Assembly: GCA_973895155.1 (NCBI GenBank)
Contig: OZ316893.1
Span: forward strand, 8,370,001-8,434,000
Origin: Marsupella aquatica
Lineage: Eukaryota; Marchantiophyta
DNA length: 64,000 nt
Direction of reading: 5' to 3'
Of the stretch, positions 19,105 to 32,400 are shown piece by piece. The notes under the pieces were generated by a model that was not told where the DNA came from, made no database searches, and saw nothing but the letters and a program-made list of their open reading frames with translations. Numbering within the stretch: the stretch's first letter is position 1; each line of letters begins with the position of its first letter. The translations under genes were made by a program, and so were the position numbers.

Positions 19105-21790
19105 TTCAAATCGTGTACGAGATTAGCAGAGTCCAGTTAGGGACACAGGTGGGTTCGCGTCTGCCTCGGATGCTCATCCATGCATATGATGCTCATCCAC
19201 TTACCCTACTGCAGCTTGGGAAATTCCCCCGGAAATTTCCTCAGCAGACTCCTCCCGTCCCAGACCAAGTGTTCGTTCAATTTCTCAATTTCTGACTTTC
19301 GTTACTTAAAAGCTCCACTGATCTTCAACGGACAGTCTGTGCCACTTTCTAAAGCTCTATAGAACACTTCCAGATCAAGTGCAAGCTAGTTCAACATCAA
19401 TTTTACAGTTCCTTCATTTCAAATTTTCAATCGTCTGCAATCATACGGAGTAGTCCCTCAATCAGGTGAATCTGAATCGAAGGATTGATGTAGAGAACAA
19501 GTTAATACAGGTCGACGTTACATTCATTCAAGTAATCAGTCTTTCAGCCAATATCTGCAATAGAACATTCCGCATCGCTTCCCAATCCCAGCAACTTCGA
19601 TTCCGGTTTCAGTCACACGAGTCTCTCAGGTTTGCACCAATGTCTAAGATTATCGCAGTCGTCGGAGCCACAGGTGCTCAAGGTGCATCTGTCGTCAATA
19701 GCTTCCTCAAGCAAGGTGAGTACAAGGTCAGAGGCATCACCCGGAATGTACACAGTGACAAAGCCAAAGCTCTCAGTGCCAAAGGCGTCGAGATGGTCAA
19801 AGCAGATCTGGATGACGAGGCGTCCCTCGTCAAAGCCTTTCACGGTCACCACAATCTTCGCATTGACGGACTTCTTCGACACCTTCGTCAAGGACGGTGT
19901 CGATGCCCAAGCCGCCATGGACAAGGAGTACCAGCAAGGCGTCAGGCTGGCCAACGCAGCCCTGCAGACGCCGACATTGGAGCACTACGTCTGGAGCACG
20001 CTCCCCAACTCAGGGAAGTTCTCCGGTGGCAAATTCGCTGTCCCGCACTTCGACGGAAAAGCTAAGGTCGATGCATTCATCAAATCCAAGCCCGAGCTTC
20101 TCGCCAAAACGACCTTCCTCTGGGTCGGCTTCTACGCGAGCAATTTCTTCTACCCGACTTTGAGCCCACACCACTTCAAGTCGATCGGCACCTACGTTTG
20201 TATCCAGCCCGTCGCACCATCGACGCCCATGGTACTTGGCGGTGATGTTACTGTCAACGTCGGCGTCATCGTGAAAACCATCGTCTCCAATCCATCAAGA
20301 ACATTAGGCGGCAAGTTCGTCATCCTCAAAGTGGGGACCATGTCGAATGGAGAACTTCTGCAGCTCTGGGGCAAGGTCACGGGCAAAAGGGTCCACTACC
20401 TGCAAGTTTCTTTTGAGGAATACGACAAGTTGTTCCCGAAATGGGGCGAGGAGACAGGCATCAATATGCAGTACTACGAGTATGCCGGGGAGAAGGCTTG
20501 GTCTGGTGATGAGGAACCCCTCACTCCTGCTGATTTAGGCATTCAGCCCGGAGAGTTGGTCACCCAAGAGAAGGCCTTTGAGACGATAGATTGGACTGCT
20601 CTTTATTGACAACGTCGACGGGCAACTGAGTGACTTGATGTTAATCAGACATTGTGGCAGTTTAAGGCCAATCTCTGAGCGATTGATTGGGAGCGCTCTT
20701 GATTTAAAACGTCAAGCCATTGATGAATTCATCAATCATGCAATTCATCTGTAAATTTCCTCAAGACAGGAATGCAGTGGGAGCCAAATCCTCGAGCGAT
20801 TGAATACCATATTATGCGCAAGCTTGAAAGTTCAGTTGAATTTTCCTCACGACAGTAGAATGCCGATTCAGTGTGAGTCAAATCTTCGAGCGATTGAATA
20901 CCATATTATCCGCAAGCTTGAAAGTTCAGTTGAATTGCGTTCAGAAGGTACGAGTGCTTGGCAGACCTGCGATTGGCGCTGAGTCGTCGGCCCACTGCAA
21001 AGATTGGTGATGGGAGTATTCACAGCATGAGATTCGTAAGTGACAAGAGGGAAACCTGGATATTGTGACGAAAACTTCACTTTACTGCTTTCGAAACAGT
21101 GAAACGAGTCCAGGCTCAGTTGGAAGCATATTTGACATCTTGTGACAGGAAATTGGATCTCTGACTTTATCTACGGCTGTTGTTTTCGTTTACTTTTGTG
21201 TTAAGCTTCTCAGTTTCGCTTACACAGTAAATGTCATGCAAGGTTTACGTGTCTTGAATTTCAGACCGCGCCCCTCGTCCTAGCTGTGTGCTGGACAGGA
21301 CTGTCCCTGGCCTTTATGTACCCTTCGGGAGAAAAACTGGAATACACTTTGTGTAAATACAGTCACAATTATCTTTCAACCAATTTCGTTCATGCGCACA
21401 CTGTCTGTTTGTGTTTTACTATGTGTTCTCGTTCTTAAGCATCACACATGTTTGTCGATGAACTGCCTCCAGACGATAGTTCCATCTAAATTCGTCCCAT
21501 GTTTTCATCCATTCGACATGTTCAATTCACCAAAGGCATGCTACATAATTGTACTCTACTATCTTTGAGTGGCAATCTATCACGAGGCTGAGTATCGTTA
21601 CAATCTCATTCGCATTGATCTGTGGTAGGCATTTACTTGACATTTACTTGACTGTTTGGCAGCAGTCAAGTTCAATCTTGGGGTTGAATTTCTTAAACAG
21701 GACTTGGTTTTCTAAGGGAATGTTCTTTTTGCCTTGAACACTACGCCTGCTGCAGCAATTGATTGTGCTGGAATCTATTTTGTTTTGGCT
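19105..21790 (+). repeat. Segmental duplication unit C (disrupted NmrA-like locus)
   Basis: This block shares upstream blocks with units A and B, then the gene, then a downstream region with several cgagcgattgaatacc words and the ctactatctttgagtggc block. An internal duplication of the downstream region (gcgcaagcttgaaagttcag at about 20816, gcaagcttgaaagttcag at about 20912) makes unit C longer than B. Confidence 0.85.
19640..20609 (+). pseudogene. NmrA-like gene copy C, one 2-base deletion
   Basis: The copy starts at the same ATG as copy B and keeps the Rossmann motif GATGAQG. The frame breaks once, at about 19840-19850: copy B reads tttgagggcgtcacc and copy C reads tttcacggtcacc, two bases shorter. 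After that point the sequence is open to the stop at 20607-20609 and is very close to copy B, including HYVWSTL, HFDGKAKVDAFI and the terminal IDWTALY. A downstream-frame product would lack the dinucleotide-binding start. Only one lesion and high identity suggest very recent loss, or an assembly error at this point. Confidence 0.9.
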
Positions 21791-22982
21791 TGGGGATCAT
21801 TAGATTGCTTTTAAGCAGACGCTTTGTGACCAGTTGCACATTCTGGTCTGAGATAATGAGGGTGGGTATTGAATTTTATGACTCTGTTTTATTTAAGTAT
21901 GTGAATATAAATTCACAAAGTGTGACTATGGAAAGGTAATGGATGCCACGTCCGGAGTGGTGTCAACTTTAAAATTTCATTGAACGTGGTGTCTGTGTAA
22001 GCTGTGGGAATGATAAGGATATGCAACTAGCTTAAACCCATTAAAAGGTCAAGCATGATCATTTGCGATCTTATGAGAAAATGACCATATAAAAACCTTC
22101 CATACTCCTCTTTGCATAAAGGTTTCCAGATATAGTCGACTAATACACTGGAGTATGATAATTGGCCTCCAATGAGTCATAAGGTATGCCCATATCCACT
22201 ACGTTTCAAAAACACTCCTTAGAAGGAAAGTGTGGATAGAGATTCAATAATAAACTGTAGACAGTTAGTAAGAATAATAAGCTTAGATTTCACTCTAGAG
22301 AGTAATCCCGCCAGAATCATCCTTAGTCTGTTTACAAACTCAAGAAAACTGGAAACCAATCATAGCCCTTCAGTAGAAAATAGGTTTTCTGGAACCCTTA
22401 GATCCATCCTTGTCAGGAGTCACTTGACGCCTGTTCTTTTCCATCGGCTGACTGCTATCACATCAGAGTTTGTTTAGTACAGCTAGCACATCAGAGTTTA
22501 GTTTGGCGGGATGTTCTCCTGCTCTGACTCCTGATTTGATCTTAGCATGATCCTTCAGTTGCAGCGCCTTGTTCCACGCCTTGTTCCACCGCTGGCCTCT
22601 TGCTGGCCAAGTGGTGGTTTGTTTTACTGCCTCTCCTTCGGGGTACTATATGATATTGTTTCCCCTCTTTGTTGAGGCAGGGATTGTTCATTCTTTTCTG
22701 TGTCACCAGATTGCATGTCATAATCCTTACCCTTTTTAACCTCAATTGCCTCTGCCTAAGCTGCCCTTAGCCTACCCAAACCTGACAGACCAAGATGAAA
22801 AAAATAATTGAAATTACAACTGAAAAACTAGGAAGTTTTGAAAAACCTTGATTATAAATAAAACATTTAAAATGTTTTTTTCTCTAAAAACTTAAAACAA
22901 AGAAAAAAGAAAAAAAAATTGTCACTTGGTTATGTTTGGATTCTATGGTACGGTGGTCATTATATCGTGTCTCCAATTTCTA

Positions 22983-23335
22983 TGTGCAACACACAAGTCA
23001 TTAAATATCACCCCATCAACTTTATCTTGTCTTGACATCTTTTTCTCATCTCGTTGATTTTTTTCACATTGACATCTTTATCTCACAATGACATTTTTTT
23101 TCTCATCCTCAACATCTTTTCCTCTACACAACATCTTTTACTCACGTTGACATCTTTTCTCACCTCTATATCTTTTCCTTACCCTTACCAATAATGAGAA
23201 ATATTTTTCCCAAAGGATATTGACATTTTTCTCACCTTAATTTTTTTTCCTCACCTTGACATCTTTTTCTCTCATGGACATTTTTTCACCTCTATATCTT
23301 TTATCACCTCGACATCCTTTGTGCAACGCACAAAC
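22983..23335 (+). repeat. Degenerate pyrimidine-rich tandem repeat, unit about tgacatctttttctcacct
   Basis: At least a dozen loose copies of a ~20-bp unit centred on gacatctttt and ctcacct run across the interval. It is bracketed by gtgcaacacacaa (about 22984) and gtgcaacgcacaa (about 23320). The style resembles the gtgcaac/catctttt array at 55448-56044. Confidence 0.7.
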
Positions 23336-24264
23336 ATAGGGCTAGTCAAGAATAATAAACTTAAATCACCAAATTATATACGCTGGCATGGGATGCTTGA
23401 ATTTGTATAGGAGTTCAAAGGTTTGGATATTAAATTAGTTTGTGGACCCCTATCTGTTTTGATTGAGATTGAAAAGTAGTGAGATATGTGTTGGACAATG
23501 TGTGATATATATTAAAAAGCGAGTGGCAGTAGAAGGTAGAGAAAATTGTCACGACACAAAGACCATCTCTGTTCTCCTTTCTTTTTTGTTCTTGACAAAC
23601 GACTGGTCCAGACAATTTTCAAGTTACCGAGACGCTCTATCCCGTCATTGATTACTTGTCATCAGTGCTCAAGTTGCAGAGCTTGCAGAGAGATTTACTT
23701 ACTCAATTGAACCACAATTCAGAATGAGGGTGGGCAGTAGGTTACTCGGGGTAAATAAAACGGAGGGTGGGCCTACTACTAATTGAGCATTCGGTTACTA
23801 GGGTAAATAAAACAATTATTTTTGAAACATTTTTACATCAACGTTTACGGCATGGCATCCTCAAATTTACCAAAATCCTGTCACAAACACAAATGGTGAA
23901 ATAATTTTATTTTTTAAACCAATCCGTATCTATTTGCAGTGCATCATGATGACATGGCGCACTGTGGAGTCTCAAATTTTGGAAGGGACCTCCAATGGGG
24001 TCTGTAACTAGGGCCTAGGTTTCACTCTAGAGAAATGTCTGAATGATAAACTTAGATTGCCATTGCCAATTATATGCACACTAGCCCTATGCCATTATGT
24101 TGCACTGTGCAAGGAGGATTGGCCCATAGGGAGTTGGGCCGGGGCATTTATGGGGCAGCAGGAATCACATATGTGCTAGGGGTGCACATTTACTCCATCA
24201 ATGATCAGGGAAAGCAGCTCATCCAATCCAATGGTTGTGGATCTTTCTCACCCATGAGCTTTTT

Positions 24265-24382
24265 TGTTATTGGGAGGAAGGACTAAAAAAAGGGGATCAC
24301 TTATTATAGTTGTAGATAGGGTGGTTATTGGGAGGAAGGACTAAAAAAAGGGGATCACTTATTATAGTTGTAGATAGGGTGG
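24265..24382 (+). repeat. Perfect 59-bp tandem duplication
   Basis: 24265-24323 and 24324-24382 appear identical, each starting gttattgggaggaaggac and ending agatagggtg. A very recent event or an assembly feature. Confidence 0.93.
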
Positions 24383-25015
24383 GAAGCTTGAAATCATATC
24401 CTAGTTCCTAGCCTAGTTCGAAGGTTTGGATGGAACTCCCATAGTAGCTTATGCGCTTAGGAGCCACTACCTACAGTAGTGAGAAAGGTGCTGTGTAATA
24501 AAGTAGTGTTTCTCTGAGTGTTTCTCTGTCGACTGGGCTGCACTCTTTATCTCTGCTGACTCTGCTGCCATGCCCACAGCAATCTACTCCAGTGCTCTGT
24601 GCTCATGCCCCTGTTGAATGGAGCTCTCCCCTTGACTCACGGCCCCCACCATCGCCGCTGCATCATCATCCTCTGCCTCCCTTCGTTGTACAATCAGAGC
24701 TCCATAATTATAACCTCTCAATCCCCACCGGAAAGGCTGTGAAGAGAAGAATCTGAGACCCTCCTGGTTTTGGCTTCCTCGCCTGACGGTACTGGGATTG
24801 GAGCTCTGCCCACGTCCATTCTGTTTCCGAATCGGAGCTCCACAGACGCATGACAGGTTACGACTGTACTACTGCTGCATCGATATCTCGACGTGGCTGA
24901 TCAGAAAGAGCTCTACATTGGGTGACTTTCGTTTTCTGTCTGCTCTGCTGCGCCACAACGATTTACTGAGTTTCGGGCAAATAGGCCAGCCAGGCAGACA
25001 CACAAACCTCCCGAC

Positions 25016-27957
25016 ATGGCAGGGCTTGGTTGCATCTCCGCTTCTGCCTCGTCCTCGTGCACTGTGAGGACTGCTGCCGCTGCTGTCAAAGATTCCGCTG
25101 CCTCTTGCAGCAGCACGCCGTCCTACTCTGTCGTTCAACGATCGGGAATTGGGGGCAGGGGGGCAGTGCGGATGATATCCAAGGGAGGGTTGTTCGGATA
25201 TGAACGATTGTTGCCTCACAATTATGATCAACATCATCATCTTCTTCACCATCGAGGTTTGGCTGATGGAGCAGCTGGGCAAAGGGAACAGAAGGGCGGC
25301 CTCGGGGTGCAGGCTGTAGTCAAACGGAGCCCCAAGCGATTGAAGTACGCAATGGGTGGCAACAGTCGTAAGGTGCGAAATCGTCTGTCTGACCCCTCAA
25401 GAGCCGCAAAATTCAATTATACTCTGCTCTGCTTCAGGATGTTCAATTCGATTTCCTTAGCTCTAGCGTTGGAGCAAAGGAATTCTTGAAGCACTGCGGG
25501 GTGAAGTTGACTGACTGAATTAGAGAGTGAATGATGAGGGTAGCAGGAATTCCCGTTTCATTTTCCTTACTAAGTGTATCTGAACTTGATTTTCTTTACT
25601 CAACCGTGTCAAGGATGGAAACATACTGAGCCGAATGTCATGATACTCTCGCTAGATTGAGATGCTATGTATTGTCACCCAGGACAAAAGAACTGGGTTC
25701 ATGAGCTAAGCACTTTTCGAATAACTGATCTTTTTAAACATCATTCAGGTGTATCATCCAGAAAATTTCTCACTGTCAATAAATTTTCGAGCCTTGTTTT
25801 GCGATCTTTAAAATATTCAGTGATTGACAGATCTTCGTGTGCTTCACTTTCAAGAGTTATGATATAAATTCTACTTAAAGTCCATATCGTGAGGGGAATT
25901 CATCCTTACGAGCCAGCATTGAAGCAAAGTCTTATCTATCCAATTTTGTCCAATTTTTCTATCTTCAGGTTCCAGTAGAAATGGTTTTCAAGACTCTCTA
26001 GTCCGCTTGTGTTGATAGTTTGCTCGATCGACAGTTATTTCCGTATCCTCCTGTCAATTCCATTCAACTCAATTCACTGGGAATCCTTTAGATGTTGGGA
26101 CCTATTCTGACGTCCAGGAAAATGTCGTTTCAGGGCACAAGTGTAGTCTACGTGCAAGTCGATCCCGCAGGATCGGATGTTTGGAAATTGGATGCGATTG
26201 TCGACTTAATAAAAGATGGCGCTGTTGGAGTTATCCCAACTGACACAGTGTAGGTTTTGTTTGATGCATTTAAATTAGCCGTTGACACGAGCGATTTGAA
26301 GTGCGAAAACTTTTATTCATGGACTGTAGCAGTTTGGAGGTTCCCTGTATCACTAAATATGCTCTGAAATTTCTCTGTTAACAGATACGCCATCGTATGT
26401 GACCTCAAGAACCGAAACTCAGTCGACCGTCTGTACAGGTGAGAAACATCAAAGAAGATGTTCCATTGACTTTGCTTGCTTAAGGTGGGTTTCCATCGTG
26501 GGCACGCTAAGATTTTAGATTTTAGATCGTTGTTAGGTTGCTCGACCGGGAGGATGGGCAATTTTAGGCAACTTATCTGAGACATACGTTACTCGTCTCT
26601 AATTCTCCCTCAAATTTGGTCACGCAGAATTAAAGATATGGATTCAAAAAAGGTAGTGTTCGATCTCTATCACACTGAATGGTCTCAATGCATATTTGTA
26701 CATATCCAGATTGTTGGTGTCTTGAGTGTGCTGGAAGTTACCAACTCGGTATCCAATTGGTCCCTTGCTGTCTATTGACAACTGATATAAGTTTTTTTGA
26801 TGCCAGCCACTGAGCATTCTTTGTCGTTCATTCCAAGACATTGATACCTACACGACCGGCTTTCCAAGAGGAGACAGCCATGGCCAAACAAATGTCTTTC
26901 GTGCTGCAAAGCAATGTTTTCCAGGACCGGTAAGTTCACTTGTTAGGCCACTTTGTCAATCTCCCGCCGAAAGCCTGCCTTAAGGACATGTTGGCCAAGA
27001 ACGGGTGACTCAAGGAAGCTCTGGGCTGTTTATATCTTCACTTCCCATACTAACCTGTAGAAGCGTTGTTGCAGTACACTTTCATATTACCTGCGAGCAA
27101 GGAAATGCCAAAACAGTGTACGACCTTCGGTGGCAGTGAGGCTGTGAGCTGCGCTCCTCGCAAGAGTGTGGGTGTTCGAATGCCAAATGATGAAATCTGT
27201 AAAGCAATCCTTGAGAAGCTGGATGAGCCTTTGTTGTGTACCAGGTGAAGTTCTCCCCTAACTTCGCTTCTGGAATTGATTATCAAGTACATCTTGTCGT
27301 AAAATCCATGAACTGCTAGTGTATGTTATGCTCCTAATCGTAGTTCATGTTGTCTGCAGCGTGAAGAGGCCGGCAGATGATGAGTGGATGCTAGACCCAG
27401 TAATCATAAGTGACACTTACGGTGCCTCTGATGCGAGGGAGGTCAGCTCTAGACTTATCTCTCCATTTTTTCTGTTCTCTGCCAATACATGAATGCAACT
27501 CTCAGCGACTCGTCTGATAGCACTTTCTCTCTTCACTTCTATTCGGAGCAGATATATATGAAAGGTACCTTGTCGCCAGTTGATTTGGACATTTGCTGCA
27601 GTGACCAGAGGTTTATAAATGGGATTTGAGATGTAAGTGTTGTCTGTGTGGTCAACAGGGCCTTGATTTTGTAGTCGATGGAGGAATCCGCGTGGCAGAT
27701 CCATCGACCGTAGTTGACATGACGGGGGCGAAACCAGTCGTTCTCCGATCCGGAAAGGTATGCTGAAAAGCTTATTCCTTCACCTCGTTTATGGCTGAAA
27801 GGTGAGCAATTACTTCACTGTCTAACTCTTGTCCTAACCAGTCATTGACTTTTTAAAATGGGGGTCCCAGGGAATTGTGGAGGACTGGATGCTGATGGAA
27901 GCGCATGACTCATCAGAGCTTCAGCATGTCGGCGGACGAATAAATCCGTATGCCTAG
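25016..27957 (+). CDS. YrdC/Sua5/YciO-domain protein (threonylcarbamoyl-AMP synthase family), 9 exons
   Basis: The model joins 25016-25372, 26134-26249, 26385-26438, 26628-26652, 26807-26929, 27075-27244, 27360-27441, 27659-27757 and 27871-27957. All introns are GT-AG, phases agree, and the total is 370 aa. Residues 1-90 are rich in Ala, Ser and Arg with few acidic residues, fitting an organelle transit peptide. KRSPKRLKY precedes the YrdC fold, which has PTDTVYAIVCDLKN (154-167), KPLSILCR from 184, TTGFPRGD, the GPYTFILPASKE block, RKSVGVRMP, and LDFVVDGG near the end. The family makes threonylcarbamoyl-AMP for t6A37 of tRNA or, in YciO-like members, related chemistry. The resemblance is to the plant plastid-type protein. 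The donor gtgcga after exon 1 was preferred over the stronger nearby gtaagg because only it keeps phase. Confidence 0.93.
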
Positions 27958-30900
27958 TATGAAGACCCCAGTTGACATCTGTGCCACCCTCAATAATTGC
28001 AAACGATGTACATAGTAGGGTGCTTCTCTGTTTACCAATCTTTTCCGGAGTGCTGATTGAGGATTGGATTAGCCATTTGCAGCCTTTCTTTAGGATTCTG
28101 GAATCGAATTTTCTGGAGGTTGTACTTGCCTCTAGTTTGTTTTGTTGTAATTATGTACACTAGTCGAGCTCTTGCGAAGTTAAGGACGTGTGTATCCTTC
28201 AAACGGCCAGCTGGTCTTCATGTAGTTAGCTGAGTGCGCTGAAGTGTATATTCTCGTGTTCCCGTGAGAACCGATTTTTCTCAGTTGAATGAGACTGTAA
28301 TATGCAGTGAACTACACAAGATCTATGGATGGCTGAATCGGTTGATCACTTTCTGGCCATCATGCAGCGATTCAGGCTGGTTTATGGAGAAAGCACTGCC
28401 AGACTTGATAAAGTTATGCTTTATTGTGTAAACTCACTGGCCGCCAGTCGAATTTTTGGCTCATTTTGGTTAGAAAGAAGAAACTTTGCCTGTCTTCAGG
28501 AATTTGGCGCGATATTACTCACCTTTTGGTTGATAGTCAATTTGGATGAACTCACTGAATCCTGGTGTTATGGTGAAGTTAACGAGTACCCTGCAATGTT
28601 CATACCATTGGCCTCTTCTGTCCATTGGTGCTGTGTAACAGCTTGTTGGCTCAACTTGTGGCCTCCGCCATTGTAGAATTGTCTGATTTGGCTCGTCGGA
28701 TAAGCATGATTTCACTGCCCAAGCTTCTTGATGTAAATGAAAGTTTCCAAATCTCCTGTTTTTGTGCAAACTAAGTCGTCTCTGCTCGCAATGGACCACA
28801 AATCAAGTTTCAATGAAACAGTCTACCTATTGGTGAAACAAAATTCAGGAATGACATGTGGGACAAGCAGGGATAAGAGTGAAACACTGGGGATTACTCC
28901 AGCGTAGAAAATGATCTGCTTGTCCGTAAGTACAAACGAGACTGCGAAGAGCACGAATGATTGGATGGCAATTAGTGTCCACGACACCTGATAAGTAAAA
29001 AGAGCATACATGTTCTATTTACGCACCACAAGCAGGAATTTTTGGACCATTTTGGAATCTCAGTTGGCTGGCAGCTTTACATCACTCCACTGGAGCATAG
29101 TCAAAACACTTAGTTAACAACGACTCTAAGGCTGCTCACATTTTCTGAACAAAACAAGACGTGTTATTATCAAACCAACTCAACTCCAATCCAATTAATT
29201 TTCCGATGCCGTTAAATTTGATTTAATCTGGACTGACTTATTAACAGAATTCAAACCTAGCTTGGTCATGAGACTGTTATAAAACTGTTATAAAAACTGG
29301 ACAGGATTCTCGTTCTATTTGGTGCCTTTAACCGTGTGTCCAAAAGACGGTCTTCTCTGGGAACTCGTAGGTATTCTGAATTTCTCAGGCCCTCTTTGTC
29401 TGGCATACTAGTACCTATAAATTTGGCCAAATTGTCTTCTCTGGGAATTACTTGCTATTGCTCAATCTCTAAGACTCCCTCTGTCTGGTATACTAATAGC
29501 CTATCAGTTTGGCGAGTCTGGCGAAGACGAATGAAAGACACAAAAAGCGAAACGAATGTGAGCTAGAACAAAAATGTGATCATCTGACGAGCAAAAAGTG
29601 ACGGGCTCTGAGCGGTCTCCACAGTCTACGAATGGCACAGCTGTTCTGTTCTTACTCTCGTAGTGCAACGAAGCAACTAACGAAAGCGTAGCAATGCCTT
29701 TCGCTGGGCCATGGACGCAAACCAGCCGCTCCAGCCATATATCCAACAACAGTAGATGCTACAGTAGACAGCCACAAATAAGACTGGTTGCACCCACAGC
29801 CATACTGGCAGTTAAATACAGCACAACAGTAGATACGGAAGTCCACCGGCTAACTTTCCGTGGTACTCGGCTCTTGAATTTCTATTCACCACCGACCTCT
29901 CATCCACGACAGATCTAGAACGAAAGCAGGACAGAAAGGTGTAGAAGGACATGCAGTGTATACAGTGTACATCAGTGTACATCAGTCCTTCCTTTGAACA
30001 GACCCATCAAAGACCAAACAACCAAAGACCAAACAATCAATGAGAGGTTTGCATTCGGATAGCAAGGGTTCCAAAGGAGGGTACAGCGTGAGGTCTCAAT
30101 GCGGTGCAGATCCGGACTAGGCACCATTAACAATGATTCTATCGAGTGTATCGACTTGCGAGCTCGTAGTTGCAACAGAAAATACGATAAAAGCGACGGA
30201 AAGTACATTCACCTCAATTCACCAAACTCGGGATTCCCGCTACTCTACTTGCTTGGTTGCAGAAACAGCTTTATTAGAATTCCAATTGTAGCTTACAATT
30301 TGTACCCTAAATCTGCTCTGGGTTGTGTAATCAATCGTCGCACCCGCGAATGAAGTACAGAAACAATAGGAAACCTCGCCAGTCTTTCACAGCAAAACAC
30401 TGATAGAAACATAGTCGACCGTCTGATCTCCGAATTATACGACAGGAGACGCACAGCCCCTACGGACCATCACTTGAATAACTGAGACGCTGATATCGTA
30501 TGAAAAAATGAATGAGACGGACTCAATTCATTGTCATGGCCGTACTAACGAAACACCATGGAAATCCGAGATGACAGTTTTGGGTTCCAGGCCAAGAAAG
30601 GAGAAGATTTAGCGAATCGACTTGGAAAAGCGGGCCCAAGATATGGACATCCACAGTTGAGTAGAGAGGACACTCGTCACATACACAACACTACTGCAAC
30701 TGAACGAACCAATGCAAGAATGTACGAAAACCCGAGTGACTATGCATTCATGCCCACTTCAACCCCGGAGAGCATGAGCTCAGAGAACTCAAAACTGGTG
30801 TGGGAAACACAACCACGCTGAAAACACTTATTTCTCAAGGAATACATTGTAGTGACGAAACTCTCAAACACCTCTCAGATCATGACATGGAATCTGAGAG

Positions 30901-31530
30901 AAACCAAGTAGGGAGGATTTTACACATGGGCACATCTTCAATGACCCTACCACGGTAGCGAACAAGTCCCGAGAAAAGCCAATCCCAGATCCAGTAGTTC
31001 TAGCATAAACAGGTTCAGTCTAGGAACTCCGAGAATTACTCGTTGGCATCAACGAATTAAACTAAAAAAGTATTCAATAACAGAGTAAGTGAATTAAGCA
31101 ACTTCTAGAAGATTCGACATGCAGGCAACAACAGTCCACAACAGTCCACAACAGAAACCTCTCATGCTTTAGGTGCGGAATGGTACTTGAAGGACACAAA
31201 TGACATCCACAACAATTGTGTGTACAGATGCATGGCTATTTCAGCCCATCGTCAATTCGAAGCACCTATCAAAATCCTGTCATGGTCACACAGCAGATCT
31301 CAATTTCAGAGAGCAGAGAATCTGAATCAAAGCAAGAAACTCGATTGCATGCAAAAGACACAATTCTGCTTTCTGCCGAAGGATGAGACGAGATGTACTG
31401 TAGCCTCGTCACGTCCATGGAAGATTTGGCCCACACTAATGGCTTAGAAGTACTTGTGAGATTGTATTTGTTCTTTCCAAACAATGCCGCCCTTGAAACT
31501 GAATCTTGAGCATTGTTGTCACGGCCACAA
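27958..31530. other. No supported gene
   Basis: The first few hundred bases are presumably the 3' untranslated region of the YrdC-domain gene. Beyond that, open frames on both strands, such as 28823-29011 minus (hydrophobic) and 30558-30821 plus (hydrophilic), show no family motif or splice context that I can support. Short local repeats occur, for example actgttataaa at about 29273-29295 and acaacagtcca at about 31130-31150. Confidence 0.35.
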
Positions 31531-31533
31531 GGG

Positions 31534-32400
31534 GTGGCTTTGCAAGACTAGCTTGTTTTTATTTCCTTTATATTAGATGTGGACCTGATAATGAGTGGAA
31601 TGAGAACCTAAAGGGTAGCTTTACAAGACTGGGGGGGGGGGGGGGGAGGGGGCATTGCTTCTTTTACTTTCCTCCGTGTTAATCTGGACCAGATAATGAG
31701 TGGAAAGAGAACCTGAAGAGAACACTCTAGGTTACAAAAAAATTGTCAAGCAAAGTACAATGAAGAAAAAGCAAAATAGGTCCAAAGCAGACAAACACCA
31801 AACTCACAAGTAAACCCCAAACACCTAGGAAAAAATGTGGCTTTACAAGACTTAGGGGACCCATTGCTTCTTTTAATTTCTTTTATTTAAATCTGGACCC
31901 AACATGAGTGGAATGGAAACCTGAAGGGTTGCTTTATGAGATTTTGGGGGCCCATTGCTTTCTTTTATTCCCTCTATGTGAAATGTGGATGGAACAACAA
32001 GTGGAATGAGAACCTGAAGGGCGGCTTTACAAGACTTAGGGGGGACCATTGCTTCTTTGTATTCAGTCTATATTGAATTTGGGCCAAATAATGAGTGGAA
32101 TGAGAACCTGAAGGGTGGCTTTACAATACTTAGGGGCCCTTGCTTCTTTTTATCTCCTGTATACTATTAAATCTGGACCTAATAATGAGTGGAATGACCC
32201 TGAAGGATGGCTTTACATTACGAGGTGCCTTGCTTTTATTCCCTCTGTATCAAATCTGGACTCTATGATGAGTGAAAATGGCTGCAGTCTGCTTTACCAG
32301 AACTCTGGGCCCATTCAGGTATGGTGTAGACATATCCTACATGGCAAGTAGTGGACCCGACGAAATGTTGATGTGAACTGCTTATTTGTTTTGGTTTGGA
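31534..32400 (+). repeat. Tandem array of a ~90-bp repeat, about 7 copies, with a terminal extension
   Basis: Units open with gtggctttacaagacttagg and carry ccattgcttctttt, aatctggacc and aatgagtggaatgagaacctg. Unit starts are near 31534, 31615, 31839, 31927, 32020, 32114 and 32206. The second unit carries a run of 16 G (31631-31646). The array ends in gatgagtgaaaatggctgcagtctgctttacc followed by a segment also found at 40680-40770. Confidence 0.85.

Larger units (their letters stand above)
21800..24500. other. Gene-poor region with satellite-like sequence
   Basis: No gene is supported. The stretch contains the pyrimidine-rich repeat at 23030-23325, the duplication at 24265-24382, and a repeated gtaaataaaac word near 23750 and 23812. 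Confidence 0.45.

Noticed and set aside
19632-20609. A continuous 325-codon frame read as an intact NmrA-like gene
   Set aside because: Its first 70-odd codons are out of frame relative to copy B and lack the dinucleotide-binding motif; the true start is at 19640 in another frame.
23030-23325. CRISPR-like regular repeats
   Set aside because: The units are degenerate and contiguous with no unique spacers, and the genome is plant nuclear.
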